A stretch of DNA of 64,000 nt from Rhizopus sp. PT2906. Taxonomy: Eukaryota > Mucoromycota > Mucoromycetes > Mucorales > Rhizopodaceae. Made by a program: the position numbers and the translations under genes. The stretch is from positions 62,001-126,000 of the forward strand of contig JAMYHX010000032.1 of NCBI GenBank assembly GCA_025529335.1, in the 5' to 3' direction. The stretch's first letter is position 1. Each line of letters opens with the position of its first letter. This document shows, one piece after another, positions 35,005 through 46,527 of this stretch. The notes below the pieces were generated by a model, which made no database searches, was not told the DNA's origin, and saw only the letters and a list, made by a program, of their open reading frames with translations.

Positions 35005-35564
35005 TTAGGACCATCCGTGCTTAAATGCAAGGCCACCAATGGCAAGAGTGACACCGTAAAAGATGATGTTAAAGACAAAACGGATAAAGTGATGCTTGAC
35101 TGCAATTTCAGTGAATGCATTGACGGCAGTGAAGGCAAAGAAACTATTTTATCGTTATTTTTATCATCTCAAGCAAACATATTATATTATACTTACATCC
35201 AAGACAAGATCATGACAGAACGGGTAGCGCCAGATCCAAAAGTGTTGAGAGTTAATACGGACAAGAGCAAGAGCGAGTTTTCAAACAAGACTTGATGAGC
35301 TCTGCCTAAGCTATCAGCTATGGACGTATGCGCATTTCTCCATCGACCTGTTCCTTTTGTTCCCGCAGCATTATTAGCCGCTTCCGGATCGTCTACATTC
35401 GTAGTAGCAGGAGCAGCAGCTCTGGTGTTGGGATTGGTGTCATCACGACCAAAGGCATGACGAATAAAGTAGACAAGACCCCAGAGAGTCCAGAGGGTGA
35501 AGAAGGCAATCCAAGAGGATCGAACATAGTGGTTTGAAGCAAAGTTGTTTCCGGGAGCGTCCAT
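35005..35564 (-). CDS. Small polytopic membrane protein, unknown
   Basis: Minus strand, two exons: 35197-35564 and 35005-35143, 168 residues. I do not recognise the family. Visible plan: a polar N-terminus, a first hydrophobic segment W-I-A-F-F-T-L-W-T-L-W-G-L-V-Y-F-I at residues 18-34, a hydrophilic Ala/Asn/Thr-rich loop (40-75), then three further hydrophobic segments at about 90-105, 112-130 and 142-160, with a short tail K-H-G-W-S. The 53-bp intron has a clean GTAAGT donor and TAG acceptor and preserves frame. It is an island of apparently intact coding sequence between two decayed repeat copies. Confidence 0.7.
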
Positions 35565-36924
35565 TGATTGAATACGATTGAGAAAGTAAAACTAGAGAAT
35601 AGTAAAGATGTAAAAAAAAAGAAAGGAAAAAAAGATGAGAATGGTGTCTTCTTTTATAAGCAAATTCCAAGAATAGCATTATTAATCAATCATCGATGTC
35701 ATTCTACAAATGTTTGTAAGGATGATACTAATTGTACAATAGTGACAGAATAAATGCGCCAAAAAAAGGAATAATTAGCAGCATGAAAGCGGTTAATTAC
35801 TACACTAACCAAACTCTTATTCTTTTGTGTACACGATGCAACGATAAGGAGAGGACGAATTATGTAATGCATGTACCATGATTGATAAATCGAGTCCATT
35901 ACATAACAGTGATTCTATCAGAGCTTAAAATATCGCGTGTTAATCGAACAGTCGCAGGTTGAAATTTCACTTTTTCGTTTTTTGTACAATTTAGCTTGTT
36001 GCCTGGAGGATGTCAAAGAGTCTTTTACCAACTTATTAGAATCCAGAACGATGATAGCCATGGTTACTCTTCTATTTAACTGATGATCTCATTTATAAAA
36101 AAAAAATATACAACATAAACCAACAAGCGATGAGGAAGGAGCTTATAGACAAATGGTGAATGAGCTTTCTAGTAATGATTTTTTTATGATTCAAGGCTTG
36201 ATTCAGCATGCATACTGTATCATTATAAAACCATAGAGTTGGCTGTGTGAATCATATGCTATTATGAGTAAAGAGTCGACTCGATCTCAGAGAACTGCAA
36301 ATCATCAAACTTGTGCCTTCGTCTTGCTCTACCAGTTATAATTTCCGACTTTGACGAAAAAAAAAAAATAGTAGACCTTTGTAATGGAGGATTAACAAGC
36401 AGAACGTCCAACAATAGAGAGTAACCTATTGCGATCATAAAAATCCCTTACAGCCAATGTTATCCATATGGAATATACATTGCCACTTTGCTGATAAGAG
36501 GCCTATTATGTCCTTTCATTCTATTACATATCGCGATATTCGAAATGATTCGATACTAGTTGATAGATTGTTATCACCATTCAGAATATAATTATGTGAT
36601 CACAAGTAACCTCTTTTGTCATACTTGTATCAAGTGTAACACAATAAGACGCATTTGAATAAATCTATATCAAGTATATGCATTTCGTCAAGATAATATA
36701 ATGACAGAGTAATGCAATTTCTTATCGGTCTCGAATCCATTTACCTTTTTTTTAATGTCAGAAAAAGGGGGAAAGTGATTTGATGCGTTGTATATTAATG
36801 ATTAAAGAAGACTTTTCATAACATGTATAGGCTTCAAAATATATAAGGATATTTGAAAGACAGTTGGCTCATAGTAAATAACCTTTCATCATTCTTACTT
36901 TCTTGGATTCGACCACGAGATCAA
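35565..36924. other. AT-rich stretch, no gene recognised
   Basis: About 1.36 kb including the presumed promoter of the membrane-protein gene on the left and the approach to repeat copy B on the right. A and T tracts and short open frames only. Confidence 0.45.
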
Positions 36925-37080
36925 ACCGACGCAAGGTTAACTGCAGTTACTTTTCCTTTTTTTTTTTTTCTTTTTTCTTTACTTCAACATGGAGCGAAAG
37001 ATGACGACCCTCCACCCTCAAAGGCAAAGCACAACAAAGGGAAAGATATGTAGGATATAAAGTTGATATGACATCAAGGG
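36925..37080 (+). repeat. Dispersed repeat, copy B (upstream region of a decayed gene)
   Basis: Second copy of the sequence at 32810-32965, same orientation, with a longer T tract (36957-36969). It is followed by coding debris related to that after copy A. Confidence 0.7.
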
Positions 37081-37099
37081 TTCATTAGCCGCTGATTAT

Positions 37100-37750
37100 G
37101 GACTCTCTTCTCTGTTTGCACAAATGCAAACAAATTTATTCAAAAACACATCTTTCGAAGCAAGTGATGATGACTTTCAAGAAACACCATTACTTATAAA
37201 AAGTAAAGATAACATCTATTAGTTCCATCTGTTTTATAACAGATTGTTGCAATAGACAAGAATACTCAAACTATTTTTAATGCTTCTAAAGAAGATATAC
37301 CTGTTCCTGATCCTTCAAATGTTGTTACCAGTGACCAGACATTTATGCATGTAGTTAACAATGATACCAGTATTGAAGCTTTATTGCATGCTCCTATTCC
37401 TTCCTCTAGCTGTACATTTACTTCGACTAAAGCCACTAAGAAATATAAAAGCAAGGTTGTTAAGACGGAAGTACTTAAAAAGAAGAAAGAAAAGAACAAG
37501 ACATTAAATAATGAGCAAAAGCAGGTTCGATCTCTTTCTTGTGATGGAACCGATCACTCTCGCTCCTCCAGCAAGTTATGCCCTATGTATAGATCAAAAG
37601 CGAAACTTCCAAATCCCGAAGGTTACCGTTATGGAATATTATTGTTTTAGGTTGATGATTGCCCACAGCTGGACATCTTCTTCACTTATTTGAAACTCCA
37701 TTTCACCAATATATCCTTAACATGTACGCCAAAATGGAGCAGAACAGACT
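37100..37750 (+). pseudogene. Decayed multicopy gene, copy B
   Basis: Plus-strand debris behind repeat copy B. One frame (about 37245-37650) begins I-V-A-I-D-K-N-T-Q-T and has a Lys-rich run near 37430-37510. A second frame (37511 on) contains F-L-V-M-E-P-I-T-L-A-P-P and I-D-Q-K-R-N-F-Q-I-P-K-V-T-V-M. A third continues V-D-D-C-P-Q-L-D-I-F-F-T-Y-L-K-L-H-F to a stop near 37731. The F-F-T-Y-L-K-x-H end lines up with T-Y-L-K-R-H in copy A, so the two overlap in the same parent protein. At least two frame changes within 250 bp mark it as a pseudogene. Parent function unknown. Confidence 0.5.
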
Positions 37751-38183
37751 ATCAAACCATAGTGTATTAAACCATGGTGACGGTCAAAAAAATAAGCGCT
37801 GCCGCCCTAGTTAATTTCTTTAAGCAACAAACCCTGCACTGCTATCAATGTCAGACGACAGCTTTTTATTACAAAAGATTGAGTACAAGCGGCCATTCGG
37901 TCATTACTACTAATCTTAAAGAAGCGATAGTAATAAGCAAAAGAAAAAAAATACTCAGGGACCAATGTGAACAAAAAAGAAAGAAATGTGAAGGGCTATC
38001 GATGTCATTGGCTGCTTTTAAACCAAAGCCTCTTTTTTGCTCATTATCTCTTTCTTCAACTTTCAGATACAAGATTTTAAAAGCGCGATCTAAAGGCCAC
38101 TGGTCACATCCCTTCGTCTTTACCCCCCTTTTTTCTCCAGAGTCCGACTGCTATTTTCAATTGACGGTGGAACCACTGTACCT
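37751..38183. other. Upstream region of the START-domain gene
   Basis: 433 bp. An open frame crosses it and overlaps the START exon in another phase, but has no family features and is rejected. Presumed promoter and 5' UTR. Confidence 0.4.
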
Positions 38184-38924
38184 ATGCCATTCTTTTCAAA
38201 GGACACTTTCCGTGAATATGTTAGCCATTGCAAAAATGACCAAGATTTTTTGAACGGCTGGGAGTTGTATGAGCGTAACCCAGAATTTATGGTCTATCGA
38301 AAGCCTGCTCATGGGAAAAGCGATAAACTATTTCAGTATAGAGCGATTGGAGGATGGAATGAGGTGAAGCCAACAACATTAGCTCAAGTCTATCTTGATC
38401 TCGACTTTAGAAAGCAATGGGATAAACATATGTTGGGTTACCAATACTTTGACTACAATGGCAATAAAGCCATTCACTTTGAAATCAAATACCCTTGGCC
38501 ACTTTCCAATCGTGATTACGCTTATGTTATGGAACAGCAGTTGGTGCAAGACGAAAATGATATAGTGCACATTGTTATCTTGGGCGAGTCATTGCCTGTA
38601 GACAGCTTTCCTTGTAGTAAAGGAACGATTCGTATTGACACTTATATGCAAAATATATGTATCTCTCCTAATAAAAATGGTCATGGGTGTCTTATCTTTA
38701 TGGACTATTTTGATGATCCAAAGGTAAATATAATATCACGAATACAGAAAAGAAAAGTAACCTTTTTTTTTTCTTAGGGAAGCATACCAAAGTCGGTTAT
38801 TAACTGGGCTGCAAAGACTGCTGTACCAGCCTTTGTTAATAGTTTAAAGAATGTTTGCTTAGAGTATCAGCGAGAACATCCTGGGGACATTTCTCTTGAT
38901 ACGTCCGATATTATAAAATTGTAA
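38184..38924 (+). CDS. START-domain lipid-transfer protein (PCTP/STARD-like)
   Basis: Two exons: 38184-38723 and 38778-38924, 228 residues, nearly all START domain. Family features seen: G-W-E-L-Y-E-R near the start, V-Y-L-D-L-D-F-R-K-Q-W-D-K-H, Y-P-W-P-L-S-N-R-D-Y-A-Y, I-D-T-Y-M-Q-N and the last helix K-S-V-I-N-W-A-A-K-T-A-V-P-A-F. The length and the P-W-P-x-S-x-R-D-Y signature match the PC-TP (STARD2), STARD7 and STARD10 group, which carry phosphatidylcholine and related lipids between membranes. No presequence or PH domain, so probably cytosolic. The intron is 54 bp. The lipid ligand is inferred from family only. Confidence 0.87.
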
Positions 38925-39178
38925 ATAACATAGATGAAAACAAGGCAGTGCCAAGTTTGACAATAAAGTATGTGCATCTTTTATACTTTTGATGATTCAC
39001 ATTATACAATTCTTCCTTGTTAACAAGGCTTCATTTATACCATGCCATCTTCGGTTTAATAAAAAAAAAAAAAAGGGGGGGAGTTTATGCACTTTAGACA
39101 AAAGGGTGATGTGACGTTGAATATCAACAAACTGAAAGTTGATCTTTGTTTTTTTTCTTTTTTTTATATTAAATAACC

Positions 39179-42100
39179 ATGGCTGCGAACGAGGCTGACG
39201 TTTTATCAGAGACGGAATCAATACAAGAGGCCATTATTCACTCTCTTTCTGACAACAATCATCATAACGAAGAACAGGATCACTCTGATAGCGACATTCT
39301 TGATTTGACAGCAGAAGAAATGGCTTTCATAAATGATTACAACGACACTCATAGCCGCAGCAATAGTAATCAAACAGTCCAGGGCAGCTCTTCTCTAGAC
39401 GATGATGTTTATGCATTCTTTGTTGAAGCCGGCCTTGAGAATCCTGATGAATTACGTGCGCTAGGTATCGACATTGAGACGATTCGTGCTCAAAAGGAGC
39501 TGGAAGAAAGAATTGAACAGGAAACCAAGAGAGATCTCGAAATGGCCAGATTGATGCAACAAACTTATGAACGTGAATTACAACAGCCTTCAGGTTCGCA
39601 AACACCGGTTCCGACGCCTCCACAGACCACGTTGAAGAGAGAAAATGAAGCGACTGAAGTAGGAGACAAGAATAAACGAGCCAGAAGGGAGAATATAATT
39701 GAATTGGATGATGAAGATGATAATACTTACCTTATTGACCTTACAGAGGAAAATGAATTGAATGGAATCATTCCTTTGGACGATGAATCGGATGAAGAAG
39801 TTGTTGATTATCTTAGTCATGTGCCTTGGATGAGATACAGTCCTGGCGCTTCTAGCTCTGCAGCAGCTCAAAGAAGAAAAAACAAGGAAGCACATCGTCC
39901 GATAGCGTCTAGATGTGGTGCATCCAGTTTTAATATAGAGACTGGTGCGTTGAACTCTTCTAGTTTTATACCATCTCCCGCTCTAAGTGCTGGTGCCTTG
40001 CGTGGTTCGCATCGCATAGACCATATGTCTGCCATTATCGATCGTATACGTGAACAACAGCTGTCTACGCCTCCTCTTCCCGGTGCACGCTCCTCTGCTA
40101 TATCGCCTGAGCAGGCTGAAAGAGAACTACGTACCTTGTTGCAAAACATAACAGATGATGAACCACCACCACCAGAAAACAGAGCAGGAACCCCCGATCG
40201 AATGAGTATCAACTTGCTCGAACATCAGAAAATCGGCTTACAATGTATGTACAAGATGGAAACATCCAACAACCGCGGAGGTATTCTGGCTGATGACATG
40301 GGTCTTGGAAAGGTAAATCTATCATAAAACACCAAAGTTCTTACAACTCACTTGCCTTTTGTTAGACAATACAAGCATTGGCTATCATTTGCCGTAATCC
40401 CTGTGAGAATCCTACACCAGTTGATCCGAAAAACATATCGAAAAGAATGGTCGATGTTACTGGTGAGCTCAACCTGAAGGCCACTTTGATTGTCTGCCCT
40501 GTGTCTTTAATTGATCAGTGGCGTAGAGAGATCGAATCAAAGACAGAGCCAAAACTTGATGTTCTTTTATACTATGGCCCTGGAAGAACTAAAAACCCTT
40601 ATGCACTTGCAAACTATGATGGTAACGATACCACAGAATATATTATAATTCATCTAACTTTTTTAAATAGTTATCATCACTTCCTATGCAGTAGCCGCAT
40701 CTGATTTTAATGAAAGACTCAAAGGTCCACTTTCTAAAGTCAAGCTTCATAGAGTCATTCTAGACGAAGCACATACAATCAAAAACAAAGGAACTCTAGC
40801 CGCTCGTGGATGGTAAGTTTTTTATTATTTCACCAAGGCAACGATTAAACCCATGATATAGTTGCCAATTAGAGAGCACTTACAGATGGTGTATGACAGC
40901 AACTCCTATTCAAAACAAGGTAGATGAACTCTATTCCCTAATCAAATTTCTGCGTATTCGTCCTTTCTGTGAGTGGGACGAATTTAGAGATACGATCATC
41001 AAACCGATGCGCTCGGGTAATGCTAACAAGGGTATCAGAGTCGCTCATGTGTTAATGAAGGCGATCTCACTGCGACGCTCAAAGAAGGCGGTGATTGATG
41101 GACGACCGATCCTGGATCTTCCTGAAAGGAATGTTCACATGACCTATGTCGATTTCTCGCCTGATGAGCGTACTCACTATGACTTTGTGAACGCCAGGGC
41201 TCAAGCAAGATTCACACGATATATGCAAGCAGGCACAGTCATGAAGAACTACTCTTCCATCCTCGTGCTTCTGCTACGTCTTAGACAGGCCTGTTTGCAT
41301 CCCAGTTTGACTGTAGAAGAAGGAACTGCTGCCGAGAAGGTCAGGCATGGTGAACGCACTGAACTTGCTAAAAAAATGAAGCCGGAAGTGGTCAGGCGTT
41401 TGTTAAGCGATGCTATGTCGTTAAAAGAAATTGAATGCCCCATCTGTATGGACATTGCTGCTGATGCAGAAATTATGCAATGTGGTCACATCCTCTGTAA
41501 AGAGTGCTTTGACAGTAAGTAAATATACACAATATCTGTTGAATGATTTTCTAAACTGCTTCTTAGATTATTGGAACAATCAGGATGGAAACATGAAGCG
41601 TTGTCCTCAGTGTCGTGGTCCTATTGACAGACAGATGTTAGTTGATGTTGAATCGTTCTTGAAGGTACATGCACCTGATCTTATCAAAGAAGCAGAAGAA
41701 GTTGTTCCTGAACCGGAAGTGGCCAAAGCTGCCGAGTTTATCTCGAGTGCCAAGATTGACAAGATGTTGGAGATTCTTGAACAGACAGCTCAAGAGACAA
41801 ATAATCAAGACAAGACGATCATCTTTTCTCAATTTACTGGCATGCTTGATATCATTGAAAAGCCTTTGAAAGAGAAGGGATACCGGTTCTTGAGATATGA
41901 TGGCTCTATGGACGTACGACATCGATCCAATACAGTCAACAAATTCTTTGATGACCCAGAGATCAAGATCCTGATCGTGTCTACCAAATGTGGATCCTTG
42001 GGACTTAACTTGACCTGTGCAAATCGTGTTATCCTCCTTGATCTCTGGTGGAATCCAGCCATTGAGAATCAAGCTATTGATCGTGTGCATCGTATTGGAC

Positions 42101-42355
42101 AGACCAAGCCTGTGGATGTACATCGTATCTTTGTCAAGGACACAGTAGAAGATCGTATTCTGGCACTACAGCAGAAAAAACAGGTACGTATACACAAAAA
42201 ACGTAATACAAAAGGATACAAATGACTGACTATGACATTAGGACATTGCAGACGGCGTTTTAGGTGAAGGATCAAGAACATCATTGAATAGATTAGGTCT
42301 TAACGAGTTGATTTACCTATTTCGTGGTGGCGATATTCCCGGAGAGGACGAATAA
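39179..42355 (+). CDS. ULS1-like SNF2 translocase with RING finger and SIMs
   Basis: Six exons: 39179-40312, 40366-40621, 40671-40812, 40862-41514, 41567-42183, 42242-42355, 971 residues. The N-terminal 330 residues are acidic and disordered and hold SIM-like sites (D-I-L-D-L-T and Y-L-I-D-L-T-E-E). The SNF2 motor has D-D-M-G-L-G-K-T (372-379), I-L-D-E-A-H, M-T-A-T-P-I-Q-N, and in its second lobe I-I-F-S-Q-F, L-R-Y-D-G-S-M and the R-x-x-R-I-G-Q box. A C3HC4 RING (C-P-I-C to C-P-Q-C, about 702-750) is inserted between the lobes as in ULS1, RAD5 and RAD16. The SIMs and lack of a HIRAN domain favour ULS1, a SUMO-targeted ubiquitin ligase that clears SUMO conjugates from DNA. Intron 4 splits the RING. 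Confidence 0.88.
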
Positions 42356-44246
42356 AGAGAACAAAAGAGAAGATGATGAAAATAACTTCTATTTGTATAT
42401 ATTTTCTTATACCCCCCCTCCCTCTCCCCCTCTTTCTCTCTTTCTCTTAAAATTAATAAAATATCAACAGCTTTTTTTGATTAGTTTTCATATTGATTTG
42501 ATCAACCATAGCTTACAAGTATCCAAGTATTCATACAAGAAACGCCGCCTTTATTGAATAACTAAATGCGAACAAGTACAGTCTCTTTACCATTCAAAAT
42601 ATACCTATGTCCACTTGATTGACAAAGTTAAGGTACGACTGCATTCTATGTCTTTAATCATAAGTTGTTGTCCTTTTACAGCAGCACGAATATTGTTCAA
42701 AGCTTAGCGCACGAAACCATAATAAAAATCAAAAAAAAAAAAAAAACTAATTTCAGTGTAATTTTTTTAATCAAAAGTTATTCAGGTCTCATTTGCAACG
42801 AGGTCATATTCGACTCCAAGCAAGCCCTGTCCTCTTCTTGCAATCTTTCATCAGCACCATTCACTTTGATTTCTCCACTGCTTAACACTTGATTATTGCT
42901 CATAAAGTAATTCGTTCATTGTTTTGAGAATTTTGACTTCTTTTTGTTTGACTCCTCCCCACTTTAAACAAACCCCAAGACTTCTGGCATCTTTGCCTCG
43001 GAATAATCCAAAAAGGAAACGGGAACAAAACCAGAAAGCTATACGCCTTTTTTCCTCCTCAGTGGTAAAATCCTCCAAAACCCATCTATCAACTTTGTCG
43101 TTAAACATTATCAACAACAACAACAACCACAAACAATAAAGGGTAATGCCTATGTTGATGCAGACTCTGGCGAAGTGTCAGTCGCAAACGTTCATTCCTT
43201 CTGAACTTCACTAGAGAATTCCGGTTAATACATGATCATAACACTTAAAATTAATCTTTACAATTCGATGTTCAGTGCTTCCAAGAATACGGCGCTTCTG
43301 GCACCGAGCTGATTCTTTGGAATGCGGCAGGACCGACAGAAAGTTTTTGGCATGGTGTTTAAAAGCCAAATAAGTTGATGTCTTGCGAATTTAAGTTCTT
43401 TGTTGAAAAGAAAAGATGGATATTATTAAAAGAAAGTGCATGTGAGTTTTATAGGGAGATTAATGTTGTCAGTGTGATATAACTCGGAAAATTAGAAAGT
43501 ACAAGTAGATGGAATAAGGCTCTTTGTGATCATTTATGAAAGAGATTCATGCCAAAGAAATTGATCTTTATGCAAGAATAAAAGTTGTCAACTAATTACA
43601 CTTAGTGACTTATATTATATGACGCGTTATCAAACATTAATACAGACTACAGATACCATGAATCAGCGTCGTGAGCCTGATAGGAGGTATTGTGTTAAGA
43701 TGACTTTGCCTTGTGTACGAAATATATTGTTTATTTGACGACAAAGAATGCAAATTTATTTAATATAAAACTATATGCTGTGCTATCAAGAGTCAAATCA
43801 GCCAAGTCGATTTCAAAAGAACTAACAAAAGGATTAGATTATTAAATTCAGCATTAGTAAGCCTCAGATATAAGAACTTTACTGTTTATTGTCAATACAA
43901 TTTGATTGGCTACTTTGTATTTTCAGTAACAAAGGAGAAACGACTGTTTCTGCCTCTCTTTATATGAATATAAATTTACAATGCAGCTATAATTTTTTAT
44001 TGGTTCGTTTTTCTCTAGGATTGACGTAATTGGAGAATAATTCAATGACCGTAAGTTTCAGGAAAATTCGCTCTCCCTTTCTCTCCTTCTTTCCTGATTA
44101 CGACTCACCAGTCACGAGAGGGCTTTTTGTTGACTACTACGCACACACATTCACAGACACACACACACAGCCTGATTTTTCTTTATCTTTTTTTTTTTTT
44201 TTCTTTCTCTTCTTTTTTTTCTCTCTTTATTTTATAGTTCAACACA
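42356..44246. other. Intergenic stretch upstream of RAD6
   Basis: About 1.9 kb. It has pyrimidine tracts, an A run near 42727-42745 and several short open frames with no family match. A dispersed repeat copy sits at 43350-43455. The last 200 bp carry CA and T tracts and form the RAD6 promoter and 5' UTR. Confidence 0.45.
43350..43455 (+). repeat. Dispersed repeat family 2, copy 1
   Basis: Shares an ordered series of blocks with 60565-60673: GTTTAAAAG-x-CAA, CTTTGTTGAAAAGAAAA, GGATATTATTAAAAG and TTTTATAG, in the same orientation. Roughly 65 bp align almost without gaps. Element type unknown. Confidence 0.6.
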
Positions 44247-44936
44247 ATGTCTACACCCACTAGAAGACGACTCATGCGTGATTTCAAAGGAATTCAAAGT
44301 GACCCACCAGGTATATAATAATAGTAGTAGTAGTAGTATATACATAGTGTACTTATATAAATATATATATATATATATATAGCTGGTGTATCAGGTTAGA
44401 AACTATTTCATATAGATTGACTTCATCAGAGTTCATCTCTTTTAACATCTATTCTTTTTCTAGGTGCTCCTTGTCCAGACAATATTATGATGTGGAATGC
44501 CGTCATCTTTGGCCCAGGTAAAATAAATAATATTAAATTATTCTAAATTTAACCTTTTATTATAGCTGATACTCCTTTTGAGGATGGCACATTTAAATTA
44601 GTATTACAATTTGATGAAACATATGTAAGTTATTTAAATACATGATCCTCCATAAGCTCACATCTATTGTAGCCAAACAAACCACCTCAAGTCAAGTTTG
44701 TTTCGAAAATGTTTCATCCCAACGTATATGCAAATGGAGAACTCTGTCTCGATATTCTTCAAAACCGCTGGAGTCCAACTTATGATGTAGCTGCCATCTT
44801 GACTAGTATTCAATCACTCTTTAATGATCCCAATCCCAACTCTCCAGCTAATGCAGAAGCCGCTAATCTTTATCGAGAGAACAGAAAGGAATATGTACGA
44901 AGAGTTCGAGAAACGGTTGAACAATCATGGGAATAA
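44247..44936 (+). CDS. RAD6: Ubiquitin-conjugating enzyme E2 Rad6
   Basis: Five exons: 44247-44310, 44383-44394, 44464-44517, 44566-44624, 44673-44936, 150 residues. The sequence follows Rad6/UBE2A throughout: M-S-T-P-T-R-R-R-L-M-R-D-F-K, P-P-A-G-V-S-G-A-P-C-P-D-N, F-H-P-N-V-Y-A-N-G-E-L-C-L-D with active cysteine 88, and L-F-N-D-P-N-P-N-S-P-A-N. The acidic tail of S. cerevisiae Rad6 is missing; the protein ends E-Q-S-W-E, as in most other eukaryotes. With Bre1 and Rad18 it ubiquitinates histone H2B and PCNA. Exon 2 is a 12-nt microexon encoding part of the A-G-V-S loop; the flanking introns and frame leave no simple alternative. A TA repeat precedes it (44359-44381). Confidence 0.95.
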
Positions 44937-45923
44937 TTAAATATGAAAATAAAACCAAAAAAATAAAAAAATAAAAAATAAAACTAAATAATCAAAAGGA
45001 GTCTTGACATCAAATACATGTAGAAGATATTGCATAAATGATCTCTTTTAAAATAAAACATTATTTAAAAAACAGATACATCTTTAACTGACTTGTTTCA
45101 TCAGAGTTTATCTTCTCTCACACAATATGACACTAACAGATGGATTATAATAGATTATGAGAGAATGGGTAAACTTCAATATCCTTCATCAACCATTCCT
45201 TGATGTCAGAAAGGATCAACAACCAATACGTGACCAAATACAAACGAGTTGGTGCTTTGACAAATGCGATCAAACATTTGCAAAAAACTATCAAGCAGAG
45301 CCGTGCGGAAGACCGGCCTCACTTGTCTTATGCATTCGCTCACGACACACAATGATCACAGGCAGGATGTGCTCTTCCATCACCCCATGATATTTTTGAG
45401 TGAAAACAGCCCCTATCAACAAAGAAGTCAGTCGCCCAAAGATAAACGTCTATAACAGAGAAACGTCCTGATCACAGCTGTGTTCATTTGCGAGTACTCT
45501 TCTCTAAGGAAACACATTGACGTACGCAATCATGCCTTGGAAAAGTCTTGACGGTATCCTGATTACTATCAGCTTCGTATCCGATAAGTGATCTTTGATG
45601 TATCGGCTAAGACCTCCAATGACATGAAGGTGCATTCGTACATCCTATATTCATTGATTAATCGTTTGGCAATTACTGGATCAACAAATGATACAATTTC
45701 AAAAACAGATCTGCTTTCTCGATATCGATTGGAGATCAACAGTAACCCTTCTCTCATAGACCTCTCTCGTATTCATCATATACAAAACTAAAACATGTTC
45801 AACTCTCCTTTGAAGCTCTCAGTGATACATCTGTATATGCGTACAAGCTACTCGAATCACGGCAACATCTTTATACAGGACAAAATAAATTCAAATGAGA
45901 AAAAAAAGAGGGAGGCATCCCAT
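44937..45923. other. Spacer between RAD6 and eL30 with unassigned open frames
   Basis: Nearly 1 kb. Plus-strand open frames at 45157-45390 and 45588-45791 are coherent enough to suggest decayed coding sequence, but I recognise no family and do not call a gene. The left end has A-rich repeats of the RAD6 3' flank. Confidence 0.4.
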
Positions 45924-46394
45924 TTATTGAGCAGACAAGATATCAGAATCACCAGCATCAGTGATAGAAAGAACGCTGGTACGGAAAAGCTTACCACAAG
46001 CAGTACCAAGATCAATGTTGTTACCGTTGTAGTGATGAACACCAGTCTTGGACAACATGGCATAGTATTCGATTTCAGACTTGCGAAGAGGAGGGCAGTT
46101 ACCGGCAATGATGATCAATTTGGCTATAGACAAACAGAGTGTCAGTCACTGGTTGGGGGGACATTCTCAGCCCTAAACAGGGGGAAACGGGCAAGACTGT
46201 TGAATAAAAAAGACTACTTTTTTTATTGGGCTCCTGCCCCCCAGTTACAAAGGCGTAGTCTATACTTTACCTTTTCCTTGACGGATAGTCTTCAAGGTAG
46301 ACTTGTATCCGAGGGTGTATTTACCGGATTTGGTAACAAGTTGAAGACGAGAGTTGATGGATTCAGCGTTCTTCTTGGACTTGACGGGAGCCAT
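45924..46394 (-). CDS. RPL30: 60S ribosomal protein eL30
   Basis: Minus strand, two exons: 46271-46394 and 45924-46123, 107 residues. M-A-P-V-K-S-K-K-N-A-E-S-I-N-S-R, then Y-T-L-G-Y-K-S-T-L-K-T-I-R-Q-G-K, I-I-A-G-N-C-P-P-L-R-K-S-E-I-E-Y-Y-A and a final I-T-D-A-G-D-S-D-I-L are diagnostic for eL30, an L7Ae-fold protein of the large subunit that binds a kink-turn. The 147-bp intron is longer than most in this window and contains G and C runs that might fold. In yeast eL30 controls splicing of its own transcript through a 5' kink-turn; whether this applies here is not shown. Confidence 0.95.
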
Positions 46395-46527
46395 TGTTTA
46401 AATAAAAGTAAAAGAAAGAGAAAGAAAAAATTTTAAATTGAATATATCAAAATACACACACGACTGAGCTGTGTTCAGAAAACGAGTCATTTAAGCCACT
46501 GTGACCCCTCTTTTTTATTATTACGAT

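Noticed and set aside
37774..38253. 159-codon open frame ahead of the START-domain gene
   Set aside because: Overlaps the START exon in a different phase, has no domain, and the START protein is complete from 38184.
18597..42355. Idea that RAD6, ULS1-like, the UIM/SIM/UBZ gene, HIRA, TAF4 and SPO11 form a functional chromatin/repair cluster
   Set aside because: They are scattered among ribosomal, traffic and mitochondrial genes in mixed orientation; fungal genomes rarely cluster such genes and nothing in the sequence links them.
45157..45791. Two plus-strand open frames between RAD6 and eL30
   Set aside because: No family recognised, no joining splice sites found; recorded only as possible debris.
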